Shown: positions 45,581 through 54,559 of the stretch, piece by piece | How positions within the stretch are numbered: the first letter of the stretch is position 1 | Layout of the letters: each line of letters begins with the position of its first letter | DNA from: Mycolicibacterium phocaicum | GTDB lineage: Bacteria; Actinomycetota; Actinomycetes; Mycobacteriales; Mycobacteriaceae | NCBI RefSeq assembly: GCF_010731115.1 | Contig: NZ_AP022616.1 | Span: forward strand, 2,232,001 to 2,296,000 | DNA length: 64,000 nt | Reading direction: 5' to 3' | The notes under the pieces: model-generated | The model's input: the letters and a program-made list of their open reading frames with translations, nothing else | What the model was told of the DNA's origin: nothing | Database searches by the model: none | Translations under genes and position numbers: made by a program

Positions 45581-46537
45581 CTACTCCGCTGCGCGGCCGC
45601 CCACCACCGCGTGGATGCGGCCCTGCGGGTACGGCAGCGCGATGCCGTGTTCGTCGTACGCCCGCAGAATCTCTCGGCGGACGCGGCGCTGCACCGAGCC
45701 CTGCGTGTTCGGCTTGGTCTTCACCGACATCCGCAGAGTCAGCAGATCCGGTGAGAGTTCCTGCACGCCAAGCATTTCCAGGTCACCCAGCACATTGTCG
45801 GAGATCGCCGGATCACTGATCGCGAACTCGGCCGCTTGCAGGGCCACCTCTTCCGCCCGGTCGAGGTCCGCGGTCAGGGCGACCGGAACCTCCACTTGCG
45901 CAACGGCGTAATCCTGGCTCATGTTGCCGACGCGCTTGATCTCGCCGTTACGGACGTACCAAATGGTGCCGTCGCCGCCACGCAGCGTGGTGATGCGCAA
46001 GCCGACGGTCTGTACCTCGCCCGTCACGTCGCCGAGGTCGACGTTGTCGCCGACACCGTACTGATCTTCGAGCAGCATGAAAATGCCGCTGACGAAGTCG
46101 CGGACCAGGTTCTGCGCGCCGAAGCCGATCGCGAGGCCGACGACACCGGCCGAGGCGATGAACGGCGCGATGTTCACGCCCAGCACGCTCAAGATGGCAA
46201 GGACAAGCCAGATCAGCAGCAGGATCGACACCGTCGACTTCAGGACCGACCCGATTGTCTGGGCACGCTGGCGGCGCCGTTCGGCGGCCTTGCGCGCGTT
46301 CGACGACTCCGTCCGGTCGCGCAGGTAGCGCAGCAGTGGCGGACGGGTGGTTTGCGACTGCTCGTCAGTGGTGGCGGGCTTGCCGGTCCGACCGGTCGTC
46401 GCGCGGTCGATCACCCGGTGCAGGACCAACCGCGCGATCAGCGCGATCGCGGCGTACGAGACGATCCGGATCGGGACCTCGATCAGCCAGTGTCGGTTCG
46501 TTTCCGTCCATTCGAAAGCCAGTTGGTAGACATGCAC
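45581..46537 (-). CDS. Small-conductance mechanosensitive channel (MscS family)
   Basis: A 318-residue MscS-type channel. An N-terminal membrane helix is followed by a charged cytosolic loop, then TM2 (VLKSTVSILLLIWLVLAILSVLGV). The pore helix is IASAGVVGLAIGFGAQNLVRDFVSGIFMLLEDQYGVGDNV, and a cytosolic beta domain contains the family motif RNGEIKRVGNMSQ. It releases solutes under hypo-osmotic stress. It converges with the Gre-domain gene. Confidence 0.94.
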   Translation of the reverse strand: MHVYQLAFEWTETNRHWLIEVPIRIVSYAAIALIARLVLHRVIDRATTGRTGKPATTDEQSQTTRPPLLRYLRDRTESSNARKAAERRRQRAQTIGSVLKSTVSILLLIWLVLAILSVLGVNIAPFIASAGVVGLAIGFGAQNLVRDFVSGIFMLLEDQYGVGDNVDLGDVTGEVQTVGLRITTLRGGDGTIWYVRNGEIKRVGNMSQDYAVAQVEVPVALTADLDRAEEVALQAAEFAISDPAISDNVLGDLEMLGVQELSPDLLTLRMSVKTKPNTQGSVQRRVRREILRAYDEHGIALPYPQGRIHAVVGGRAAE

Positions 46538-47339
46538 GGTTTCGACCCTACGGAAAGGCGACGAAAAGGCTGGTGTCGAGAGTCGGCGATGAGCGTCACA
46601 TCGGAAAATGTCCCCAGGGCGGGGTCACATCGGTGAGATCGTGCGTGAATCGACCGCGTGCTAAATATCGGGGCGCTACGCACTCGACTGGACCTGCAGT
46701 CAGTCACAAATCTGGAACCAGCTTCTTAGACTGCGGCGCTTCTGAGCTCGAAGCGAACGCGATAGAGGAGCCAGTCGGTCTTTACACCGAGCTTGTCTGC
46801 GTGCGCCTGAACCGCTTCTTCTAGTTGCTCATCGGGTTGGCCGGTGATGATCATCAGTCGAGCACCACGCAGGCCCTCGGCTTCGGCCTGAGCTTTGAGC
46901 GCCTTCATGTATTTGGCCGCCTGTGCAACGATCCCTTGATCCGGCTCTTCGGCCTTCAATTCAATGCCGACCAGTTCCTTGGTCTTCGTGTCCACTGCGA
47001 CGAGATCGATTATCGAGCCCGGCGCCAACAGCTGCTGCTGAGCTCTGATACGTAGGTTCTTTGTAGTACTGCTGAGAAATTGTCGGTTAAGCCAAAGGAA
47101 TCGGGACAACTCGCTCTCGACTTTGAACAGCTCCCTCGTGGGCTGCAAGCCCTTCACCGGCCTACCGGCGTCGAAGAAGTAGATTCGCGTCTTCGGTGTG
47201 TTGGCCGGGTCTACCAAATCAGGGCTGAACTCGATACCAGCTTGCCGGAACCGATCACTGAGGTCTTCAAGCAGCTTGGTCGATGTACGGAGCAATGATC
47301 AGAACCTGTGGATGAGCCTCGGCGAGGCGGCGTAGGAAA

Positions 47340-47423
47340 GGGCGCACCTTCCCGAGGATGATCTGAATGTCGAAGGTCTGATCAAGAGCCGGCGTTGGCG
47401 CGCTGGTTCGGGAAGGTACGCCC
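47340..47423 (+). promoter_or_regulatory. Inverted repeat flanking the transposase leader
   Basis: GGGCGCACCTTCCCG (47340-47354) and CGGGAAGGTACGCCC (47409-47423) are complementary at 14 of 15 positions. The right arm ends directly against the transposase ATG at 47424. In RNA it would form a hairpin covering the ribosome site and could limit transposase translation, possibly protecting against read-through transcription. This is inference. Confidence 0.6.
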
Positions 47424-48737
47424 ATGCTCACGGTAGTTCACGATGCGGATTCATCCAACGAGGATGCTGGCTCGTCGCGGTCGTTGCTCGATGAGATTGT
47501 CCGCGACGGTGCCCGCCAGATGCTGGCCGCAGCGTTGCGGGCTGAGGTCGCCGCCTACATCGAGGCTCATGCCGGTGAGCTTGATGAGAACGGGCACCGG
47601 CTGGTGGTGCGCAATGGCTATCACCGCGAGCGCGAGGTGCTCACCGCGGCGGGCGCGGTGAGTGTGACCGCGCCGCGGGTCAATGACAAACGTGTTGACC
47701 CGGACACTGGTGAGCGGCAACGGTTTTCCTCGGCGATCCTGCCGGCGTGGGTGCGCAAGTCGCCGCAGATGACCGAGGTGTTGCCGTTGCTGTATCTGCA
47801 TGGCTTGTCGACCAGTGATTTCGGTCCGGCGTTGGAGCAGTTCCTGGGCTCGGGTGCCGGCTTGTCGGCCACGACGATCACCCGACTCACCACGCAGTGG
47901 CAGGACGAGGCCAAGGCCTTCGAGGCCCAGGATCTGTCGGGCACCGACTACGTCTACCTGTGGGTCGACGGCATCCATCTCAAGGTGCGCCTGGAGCAGG
48001 AGAAGCTCTGTTTGCTGGTGATGATCGGTGTGCGCGCTGACGGCCGCAAGGAGCTGGTCGCGCTCACCGACGGGTACCGGGAGTCGGCCGAGTCGTGGGC
48101 TGATCTGTTGCGGTCGTGCCGACGTCGCGGGATGACCGCACCGGTGCTGGCCGTCGGCGATGGGGCCCTGGGGTTCTGGAAGGCCGTGCGTGAGGTGTTC
48201 CCGGCCACCGGCGAGCAGCGGTGCTGGTTTCACAAGCAGGCCAATGTTCTTGCCTGCCTGCCAAAGTCGGCTCATCCGGGGGCGATCGCGGCGATGCGGG
48301 AGATCTACAACGCCGAGGATATCGACCACGCGCAGGTGGCGATCAAGGCGTTCGAGGTGGACTACGGCGCCAAGTACCCCAAGGCGGTCGCCAAGATCGT
48401 CGATGACGCCGATGTGCTGCTGGAGTTCTATAAGTACCCGGCCGAGCACTGGGTCCATCTGCGCACTACCAACCCGATCGAATCAACGTTTGCCACGGTA
48501 CGTTTGAGGACCAAGGTGACCAAGGGGCCGGGTTCACGCGTCGCCGGAATGGCCATGGCTTACAAGCTGATCGACGCCGCGCAAGCCCGCTGGCGAGCCG
48601 TCAACGCACCGCACCTGGTCGCTCTGGTCCGGGCCGGCGCGATCTTCCACAAAGGCAAACTGCTCGAGCGACCCACCGACATCACCCCGTCGGCGGACTC
48701 GGCACCGACCGAATCAACTGGAACGGAGGTCGCCTGA
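47424..48737 (+). CDS. IS256-family transposase
   Basis: A 437-residue Mutator-type DDE transposase. DDE residues are recognisable: Asp in YVYLWVDGIHLKVR, Asp in PVLAVGDGALGFWKAVRE and Glu in TTNPIESTFATVRLRT. The zinc/His feature GEQRCWFHKQANVL is also typical. Full length and intact, it should mobilise the element at 47290-48770. Confidence 0.96.
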   Translation: MLTVVHDADSSNEDAGSSRSLLDEIVRDGARQMLAAALRAEVAAYIEAHAGELDENGHRLVVRNGYHREREVLTAAGAVSVTAPRVNDKRVDPDTGERQRFSSAILPAWVRKSPQMTEVLPLLYLHGLSTSDFGPALEQFLGSGAGLSATTITRLTTQWQDEAKAFEAQDLSGTDYVYLWVDGIHLKVRLEQEKLCLLVMIGVRADGRKELVALTDGYRESAESWADLLRSCRRRGMTAPVLAVGDGALGFWKAVREVFPATGEQRCWFHKQANVLACLPKSAHPGAIAAMREIYNAEDIDHAQVAIKAFEVDYGAKYPKAVAKIVDDADVLLEFYKYPAEHWVHLRTTNPIESTFATVRLRTKVTKGPGSRVAGMAMAYKLIDAAQARWRAVNAPHLVALVRAGAIFHKGKLLERPTDITPSADSAPTESTGTEVA

Positions 48738-48962
48738 AACAAGCCGATCCACAGGTATTGACAATTCCTCCGATGTACGTTCAGCCCCCGTCGCGCGAAC
48801 AAGAACTCCGAGCATACTGTTGGGCATGTGCCTCAGAAGGCGGGCTGACGGCGATGTCTGCTCGACGCGTACGCGCGTCTTATCCACCACACGCTGCATC
48901 TTCTGATCCCTAGTCAATGGTGATGCCACGAAACGCATTCCCTCCCTTAGCGATGTCTCACC

Positions 48963-49976
48963 CTAGGCCCACTTGTCGGCAACGGCACGCATATTCGGGT
49001 GGACGCTGCCGTAGCTCACCAGACGGACGTCGAGCCCAGCATGCTCCACAATGCTCAGTGCCCTGAGGATGGCGGTGTCGATCCACTCGTCGGCATTACC
49101 GAACACTCCCCCACCCAATCGCGTCAACAGCACGATGTTCGAGCCGCCGGCGTTGGCCGCGTCGACCGCCGCCAAAAGGGTTGCCTCGTAGGCGGATTCC
49201 AACACCAGCCGAGCGAAACCCTCCCAGTGTCGTTGTGGCACATTCGAATACGCCACGGGCAGCGCCGAGCAGTACGCCTGCGAGACGACCGGCCCTGGCA
49301 CTCGCGATGCCTCGGTCACCTCGACGTCGAGGTGCAGCCCAATGGTCAGCTCGCCCGCCAGAGCATCGCGCACCTCCGGAGATGCTGCGGCAAGGAAGTC
49401 GTTGATCGCCGCCAGCCCGTCAGCGGTGCACAGCGCATAGCCATTTTCCATGCGCCACAACGACGAAACGGATAGGCCGAGGTGCTCGGACAGCGACAGC
49501 CCAACGCGTTCCAGCATGTTCAATTGGCGATCGGCCGTCTGGCCCGACTGCCCGTGCACCGACGCGAAGTAGTTCCGGTAGATGGTCCCGGCACCAGCCG
49601 CGATCGCACACGCGGGCCCCTGGGTGTGGTCATGGGCGTAGCGGGTCACCCCGTCTTCCGGAGTGACGGTGTAGTGCGTCATCTCCAGCAGGTTGAACTG
49701 CGACGCCACCTGGAACAACGCGCCCTCGAACTCGGGATCACTGTGCATCGCGCCAACGTCGCCGACCGTGCACGTGACAATGGTGCGGCCCCGATCGGGG
49801 ACGGTGACAGCTCGCAGCTCCCCCAGGCTCGGCGTCCGCAACGTCCCGATGCCGTATCGCTTGCCATTCGCCGAGGAGACAAGCTCATCGCCTTCGACGC
49901 TCAGACGGGAACGAGTGGCTTCGTAGTCAGACTCAACGAACCCGGTGAGTCGTTCAAACCAAATGCTGGGCGGCAT
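48963..49976 (-). CDS. Unknown protein with a macrodomain-like C-terminal half
   Basis: A 337-residue protein (MPPSIWFERLTGF; ATG 50000 adds eight residues). Residues about 140-170 contain GAGTIYRNYFASVHGQSGQTADRQLN. The C-terminal half reads VSQAYCSALPVAYSNV, LVLESAYEATLLAAVDAANAGGSNIVLLTRLGGGVFGNADEWIDTAI. The order (hydrophobic strand, GGGVFGN loop, helix) resembles the ADP-ribose-binding loop of macrodomains. I cannot assign an activity. It lies immediately upstream, on the same strand, of the split nuclease gene. Confidence 0.75.
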   Translation of the reverse strand: MPPSIWFERLTGFVESDYEATRSRLSVEGDELVSSANGKRYGIGTLRTPSLGELRAVTVPDRGRTIVTCTVGDVGAMHSDPEFEGALFQVASQFNLLEMTHYTVTPEDGVTRYAHDHTQGPACAIAAGAGTIYRNYFASVHGQSGQTADRQLNMLERVGLSLSEHLGLSVSSLWRMENGYALCTADGLAAINDFLAAASPEVRDALAGELTIGLHLDVEVTEASRVPGPVVSQAYCSALPVAYSNVPQRHWEGFARLVLESAYEATLLAAVDAANAGGSNIVLLTRLGGGVFGNADEWIDTAILRALSIVEHAGLDVRLVSYGSVHPNMRAVADKWA

Positions 49977-50014
49977 GGGGTCATCGTGGCATAACGCCAT
50001 TCCGGGACGTCCGC

Positions 50015-50872
50015 TCATACCCATTCGTGCTCGCACAGCTCGCAGTGCCACTTCTCGTCGCGCACGCAACAACCCGCCTTGTGAAGCCACGGTGCCCAAT
50101 CGGGACTGACCGGTTCGCCGTAGCCGATCGCCTGGGTCCGTTGCCCGCCGCACCTCGCGCATGCCGGGTGCTGAGCGAATCGAAAGTCGATGAATGATCT
50201 GAAGTTTCCGTCGTGCATCCGGTCACGGCACCGCCGGCACAAGACGGCCGGCCAATCTCGCGCGGAATGCCTCATAAGATAGCGATCGGGCCAGCGCTGG
50301 GCCGGGCCGTCATCGGTTCTGATCGGCGAAGGCGGTGCGGGGCGCGGCAGCGGGTCGGCGGTGTGGACGTGCACGTGGTCACGCGCATCGTCCTCCGTGA
50401 GATCGATCTCGTGGTCGCAACCGTCGCAACGGCCGTTGAACTGCAACAGGTTTCGTGCCGCGGCGACCGAAGAGTGCCCCCACCGATGGTGCATGCTGCC
50501 AGGCACCCGGCTCTCGTGCAACGCCAGGATCAGGCGCTCGGCATCGTCGTCATCGAAGCGCCAGGTGACGAACGGATCGTCCAGATCGCACATCATCGCC
50601 AACGTGGTCAGGTCAACCAACTTCTGAGACCATCGCCGCGAGCTGACCAGTGCACCACCAAACCCGCCGTCATGGTCGATGCGGCCCAGGGAGGTCAGCA
50701 CCGACACCGGATCGGTCCCCAGCACCAGCAGAACGCAGTCGCCCGGGCGGGACTCCCCGAACGCGTAGCGCCAGGGGCGGTACGGCGAACGGGGCTCCAG
50801 CAGGGTGATGACGCCGTCCTTCCAATCGGCGGCCTCGAGGATGTGCAGGCGATGGTGGATCGTTTGCGGCAT
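50015..50872 (-). CDS. Cys-rich zinc-ribbon/HNH-like protein of unknown function
   Basis: A 285-residue protein. The N-terminal half begins HHRLHILEAADWKDGVITLLEPRSPYRPW. The C-terminal half has several CxxC pairs: GRCDGCDHEIDL, LCRRCRDRMHDGNF, PACARCGGQR and the terminal WHCELCEHEWV, suggesting two to three zinc sites. It could be a nuclease-like or nucleic-acid-binding protein, but no HNH core is certain. It probably forms an operon with the macrodomain-like gene 39 bp downstream. Confidence 0.7.
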   Translation of the reverse strand: MPQTIHHRLHILEAADWKDGVITLLEPRSPYRPWRYAFGESRPGDCVLLVLGTDPVSVLTSLGRIDHDGGFGGALVSSRRWSQKLVDLTTLAMMCDLDDPFVTWRFDDDDAERLILALHESRVPGSMHHRWGHSSVAAARNLLQFNGRCDGCDHEIDLTEDDARDHVHVHTADPLPRPAPPSPIRTDDGPAQRWPDRYLMRHSARDWPAVLCRRCRDRMHDGNFRSFIDFRFAQHPACARCGGQRTQAIGYGEPVSPDWAPWLHKAGCCVRDEKWHCELCEHEWV

Positions 50873-51465
50873 ATGTCAATTATCTCAGGAGGGTACGACA
50901 ATTCGGTGGCTCGATAGTTAGCTGAGTGGGCGGCCTCCTCGTTTTCTGTCGGTGGGCTGTGCCATTCTGACCGGCTCACCACAAGGGGGCGATCGAATAC
51001 GTTGAAGGGAACCCGACATGACCAATCGCGACCTGACCTACATCGGCGTCTTGGTGGACCGCTCCGGCTCGATGGAGGACATGCGGTCCGAGATGGAATT
51101 CGCGCTCAACGCATACCTGAAGGGACAAGCCGCACAACCCGGGCCGGCGCGAGTCACTCTCGCGCAGTTCGACAACGCCTACGAAACTGTGTACCAGTGG
51201 CAGCCCATCGAGTCGGTCCCGCAGTACCGTCTGGAACCGCGCAATGCGACTGCGCTGTGTGACGCGCTCGGGCGGCTGATTGCCGAGTCTCGCGCCACGA
51301 TCGCCCACATGGCTGAAGACGAGCGGCCGGGCACCGTGATCATCGTCGTCATCACCGACGGTTATGAGAACTCTTCGGTGGAGCTGGCGTGTTCCCTGTG
51401 AATGAGTCCAGCGTGTTTTAGAGTCCCGTGGCCCGGTTTCGGGCCGAGAAGGGACGATGAGATAC

Positions 51466-51743
51466 ATGGCTGGACGCAAGCGGCATTCCGCGGAGGACAT
51501 CGTGCGCAAGTTGCGCCGCGCGGACGAGTTGGCTGCCGAGGGCAAGACTGGCGAGGAGATCGCCGCCGAGCTGGGCGTATCGCCGGCGACGTTGTACAAC
51601 TGGCGCCGCCTACGGCGGATGGACACCGACGCCGCCCGCGAGCTCAGGAGCTGCGCGAGCAGAACGCCCGCCTCAAGCGGCTGTTGGCCGAGGCTGAGCT
51701 GGAGAAGGACGCGTTGCGGGAGGTTGCGAAGGGAAAATTCTGA
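51466..51743 (+). pseudogene. IS3-family orfA (HTH protein) with a 1-nt deletion
   Basis: The frame from ATG 51466 gives MAGRKRHSAEDIVRKLRRADEL and the HTH GEEIAAELGVSPATLYNWRR. It then drifts at AGCTCAGGAG (about 51646). The correct leucine-zipper end ELREQNARLKRLLAEAELEKDALREVAKGKF lies in the -1-base frame and stops at 51743. Restoring one A (CTCAAGGAG) would join them as AKELKELREQN-like sequence. As it stands orfA is broken, so the OrfAB fusion cannot be made from this copy. Confidence 0.8.
51731..51737 (+). other. Programmed -1 frameshift heptamer GGGAAAA
   Basis: In the orfA frame the site reads G GGA AAA, a canonical X XXY YYZ slippery sequence, 3 codons before the orfA stop (51741-51743). 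A -1 slip continues into the orfB frame (ILSPAAKRRAVDML). This is the usual way IS3 elements make the OrfAB transposase. Confidence 0.75.
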
Positions 51744-51766
51744 GCCCAGCTGCCAAGCGCCGCGCC

Positions 51767-52609
51767 GTGGACATGCTCAAGGACACCTTGAGCATGTCGG
51801 AACGGTTGGCGTGCAAGGCCGTTGGGCTGGCCCGCTCCACTTACAGAAACCTGCCGATGGCGCTGACCCCGTCCGATCCGGACGCCGATATGCGGGTTTG
51901 GTTGCGCTCGTACGCCACCAAACACCCGTGTCATGGGTTCCGGCGTGCCTGGGCGGCGTTGCGGTACGACGAGCGCCGTGAGGTGAACAAGAAGAAGATC
52001 CACCGGCTTTGGCGCGAGGAAGGTCTGCAGGTGAAGGTCACCTCGCCGCGCAAGCGGTCGGGGGTGTCATCGTGCCCACCGGAGGTCATCGCGGATGCGC
52101 CGAAGGTGGTGTGGGCCATCGATTTTCAGTTCGACTCCACCGTCGACGGCAAGGCCATCAAGATCGCGTCGATGCTTGACGAGCACACCCGTGAGTCGCT
52201 GCTGAACATCGTCGAGCGGTCGATCACCGCGCAGCGACTGGTGGCCGAGTTGGAGAAGGTGTTCGCCGCGGCCGGCGGGCCGCCGATGGTGTTGCGGATG
52301 GACAACGGCCCTGAGTTCATTTCGGCTGCGCTGCAACAGTTTTGCGACGGCAAGGTCGGGTTGTCCTACATCCCGCCGGGCACGCCGTGGAACAACGGCT
52401 ACATCGAATCGTTCAACAACCGACTACGCAAGGAGTGCCTCAACCGCAATCACTGGAACACCCTGATGGAGGCCCGAGTGGTGATCGGGGACTTCAAGGC
52501 TGACCACAACCTGCGGCACCGGCACTCGGCGCTGGGCTACCGAACACCCGCCGAGTACGCTGCCGTCTGTACGTGCAGTCACACCCCGATGGCCTGCGAA
52601 ATCAACTGA
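51767..52609 (+). CDS. IS3-family transposase OrfB (rve integrase core)
   Basis: 280 residues from ATG 51767. The DDE core is complete: Asp in VVWAIDFQFDST, Asp in VLRMDNGPEFIS and Glu in GYIESFNNRLRKECL. The N-terminal helical region (RVWLRSYATKHPCHGFRRAWAAL) is typical of IS3 OrfB. It is normally made as the OrfAB fusion by frameshift at 51731-51737. Confidence 0.93.
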   Translation: MDMLKDTLSMSERLACKAVGLARSTYRNLPMALTPSDPDADMRVWLRSYATKHPCHGFRRAWAALRYDERREVNKKKIHRLWREEGLQVKVTSPRKRSGVSSCPPEVIADAPKVVWAIDFQFDSTVDGKAIKIASMLDEHTRESLLNIVERSITAQRLVAELEKVFAAAGGPPMVLRMDNGPEFISAALQQFCDGKVGLSYIPPGTPWNNGYIESFNNRLRKECLNRNHWNTLMEARVVIGDFKADHNLRHRHSALGYRTPAEYAAVCTCSHTPMACEIN

Positions 52610-52938
52610 ATCTGGATCAACAAACCCGACTCTAATTCCGGGTGGACTCAGAATCGGGGACTCGCCAGAGCACACCCAGGGATCCGTGAAGGCGATGATC
52701 ACGGAGCAACAGGACGAGCACTCGTGGCAATTCGTGTTTCTGGGCGCCAGCATCGATTCGGTGAAGGTCGCCGGAAGCTTGGGTATCAGCGCGGACGCGG
52801 CAATGGATTTCGTCGCCGAGGCGGCGCCGATGGCAATGGAGCGGCTAGGGGCCTACACCGCGAGCATGCGCAGTGTGGGACACGCACGGTTCAGCGACGA
52901 GGACCGCGCGGTGTCCCGAGGCGAGAGCAACTAGGACG

Positions 52939-52976
52939 GATGTCGTGCACCGCTCGATCGGGCGGTGCACGACATC
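52939..52976. terminator. Hairpin terminator after the vWA gene
   Basis: Perfect 15-bp arms 52939-52953 and 52962-52976 with an 8-nt loop, directly after the vWA stop (52934) and before the SEC-C remnant (53009). It is G/C-rich and lacks a U-tract. Confidence 0.75.
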
Positions 52977-53008
52977 ACGTGGCGTGCGGCGACCAGTAGG
53001 GTTTGAGC

Positions 53009-53836
53009 ATGTCGCGACCGATCGACCTGACGCACCCCGTCGTCCAGCTGCTGACTGAGCACGGACCGCTCAGTCACGACGAAGCACTGCAGAAGTTGCA
53101 GGCCAACGGCGTCAAGAACCCGCAGGCGGTATTCGGCGAGTTCGACTCCCACATCGACTGGCCGATGGGCTTTCTGCCCGACGACCGCGTGGTCTGGTTG
53201 CCAGCACAATTGACCGGCAAGGTCGCAATGAGCCGTGCTGGTGTGGCTCGGGCCGCAAGTACAAGAAGTGCCACCTCGGCAACGAGCAGGCGACGCTTCT
53301 CGAACGGTCAGATTGGTTGTACGCCAAGGCTGTTCAACATGTGATGCACAGCGACTGGGACGAGCTGCTGACCGACGTCCGGGTAACGCGCGCACGGGCC
53401 GCGCGGGACGAAGAAACGATGCTCCGTTCTCATGGACGATCCGATGGTGATCGACAGCGTGCTGGTCGAGGGCGGTGGATTCGCCGAATTCCTTGAGCAA
53501 CGTGGCGCGCTCCTCCCCACGGACGAGTTGGAGCTACTCCGCATCTGGGCGGACGCGGAGCGGTCGGTGTATCAGATCGTGCAAGTCGACGACACCGTGA
53601 CCGTTCGCGACCTGGTGCTCGACGAGACGTTGACGCTGCTGAGGGACATGGTGGGCGGGACGCTGAAACCGAGTCAGGTGGTCTGTGCCCGGGCCCTGCC
53701 GGTCGGTGACGGTGTGCAGTCCGTCGGAGCCCTGGTGGTGGTCAAGCCAGACGACGTCGACGATCTGATCGAGTTGTTGGACGATGAGCCGTCAGCGGTG
53801 GACGTGGTGGGGTTCTTCAGTCCACCTGTCGTGTGA
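53009..53836 (+). pseudogene. SEC-C domain protein, decayed, copy 1
   Basis: Three pieces in two frames. 53009-53220 reads MSRPIDLTHPVVQLLTEHGPL. A piece in another frame from 53236 has the SEC-C metal motif CWCGSGRKYKKCHLGNEQ and reads on to ARDEETMLRS. From 53435 the first frame resumes with DDPMVIDSVLVEGGGFAEFL to the stop at 53836. Much of the middle expected between motif and tail is missing. SEC-C motifs bind zinc and are found in SecA and many unrelated proteins. The C-terminal piece is duplicated at 58878-59279. Confidence 0.75.
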
Positions 53837-53883
53837 AGCCGACGGTCCCGCGCGAATACTACGTCTCGCATTACTGTTGCTCT

Positions 53884-54543
53884 ATGTCCGATCTCGATGT
53901 CGTATTGGAATCAGCTGCACGGCTGCAGCGGCTGGTTCCCGACGCCGTACCGGTCGGCAGATCTGCGGCGGCTTTTCATGCGCGGCATCGCGACTCCTTC
54001 GACCACGATCACGTCGTGCGGGATCTGGAGCAGCGATTCGGCGCGGTGCTGGACGCTCTCGAATCCGACCCCGAGTGGGTCTTCAACCGCTCGACACCCG
54101 GGAAGATCATCTTTGGCGAACTCGGCGGAATCGAAGCCGGTGTCCGACAAATGATCCGCACGGTTCCTCTTGAAGTGGAAGAGGTCTCGTTACCGTCAGG
54201 GCAGCGGATCAGAGTGCCTACGGCCGAAGAGGCGTTGCGGATCAAGGGTTGGCTCATCATTCGACGCAACCAGGTACGCGACTATCTTGACGTGGCAGCT
54301 CTATCTGGCGAGTTGGGAATTGCCTGGGCTGCATCAACTTTGCGTGATCTCGATACTTTCTATGCGGATGTAAACGCAGGGCCGGACAGCGTCGCTTCGC
54401 AGATTCTCCGGCAGCTCAGTGAGCCGCGCCCGAAAGATTCTCGTGTGACAACCCAGCTACCGGCCTACAAGGGACTTCGCGCGCCATGGACGGACTGGGA
54501 TTGCGTAGTACAGCAGTGTCGCGCAATTGCAGATGCGATGTGA
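53884..54543 (+). CDS. Nucleotidyltransferase-like protein (AbiEii/DUF6036-like)
   Basis: A 219-residue protein. The nucleotidyltransferase core is G25-R-S-A-A-A followed by D40-H-D42 in RHRDSFDHDHVV, the GS...DxD pattern of Pol-beta-like transferases, with Arg in place of the second Gly/Ser. Further family features are the beta strand RIRVPTAEEALRIKGWLII and RRNQVRDYLDVAALSGELG. AbiEii/MenT toxins of this fold add nucleotides to tRNA or other RNA. A small gene follows 16 bp downstream and may be its partner. Confidence 0.8.
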   Translation: MSDLDVVLESAARLQRLVPDAVPVGRSAAAFHARHRDSFDHDHVVRDLEQRFGAVLDALESDPEWVFNRSTPGKIIFGELGGIEAGVRQMIRTVPLEVEEVSLPSGQRIRVPTAEEALRIKGWLIIRRNQVRDYLDVAALSGELGIAWAASTLRDLDTFYADVNAGPDSVASQILRQLSEPRPKDSRVTTQLPAYKGLRAPWTDWDCVVQQCRAIADAM

Positions 54544-54559
54544 CAGAAGGACTGTGAAT

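Larger units (their letters stand above)
47290..48770 (+). mobile_element. IS256-family insertion sequence, 1481 bp, complete
   Basis: The ends carry related 24-bp inverted repeats (19 of 24 match by eye; both contain ACCTGTGGAT). The flanks are a 9-bp direct repeat CGATGTACG (47281-47289 and 48771-48779), the target duplication size known for IS256 elements. It carries one intact transposase gene. The intact ends, gene and duplication indicate a recent insertion. Confidence 0.9.
46726..48938 (-). pseudogene. NucS/DUF91-like nuclease gene, split by the IS256-family element
   Basis: The gene starts at ATG 48938 (GGGAGGG upstream), reads 56 codons to 48771, is broken by the element 47290-48770, and resumes at 47280 to the stop at 46726. 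Removing the element and one 9-bp duplication gives an exact 240-codon frame, with junction GAERTS-TKLLEDL. The C-terminal half has a PD-(D/E)xK core, SIIDLVAVDTKTKELVGIELKAE, then QAAKYMKALKAQAEAEG, as in NucS/DUF91 nucleases. The distal part is still open from TTG 47295 inside the element, but this would lack the N-terminus. Probably inactive. Confidence 0.85.
51385..52667 (+). mobile_element. IS3-family insertion sequence, about 1283 bp
   Basis: Ends begin TGGCG on both sides; the inverted similarity extends inward through TGAGTCCA and TTAGAGTC blocks. The 4-bp flanking duplication is GAGC (51381-51384 and 52668-52671). Precise removal restores the interrupted vWA gene, which confirms the boundaries. 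The element carries orfA (broken) and orfB. Confidence 0.85.
51018..52934 (+). pseudogene. vWA-domain protein gene, split by the IS3-family element
   Basis: The 5' part (51018-51384) encodes MTNRDLTYIGVLVDRSGSMEDM with the MIDAS motif DRSGSM and ends IIVVITDGYENSSVE. The 3' part (52672-52934) continues HTQGSVKAMITEQQDEHSW and FVFLGASIDS. Removing 51385-52667 and one GAGC copy restores exactly 210 codons in frame. The intact 209-residue protein would be a metal-dependent von Willebrand A domain, often a partner of ATPases. AAGGGA precedes the ATG. The first part now ends in foreign codons inside the element. Confidence 0.88.

Noticed and set aside
47281..47295. TTG at 47295 as a genuine start for the nuclease gene
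   Set aside because: It lies inside the insertion element; the original start is on the other side at 48938 with a good ribosome site.
51400..52653. IS3 boundaries at TGAGTCCA with a GAA duplication
   Set aside because: Removing this interval leaves an in-frame stop and extra residues in the vWA gene; ends at TGGCG with a GAGC duplication restore the gene perfectly.
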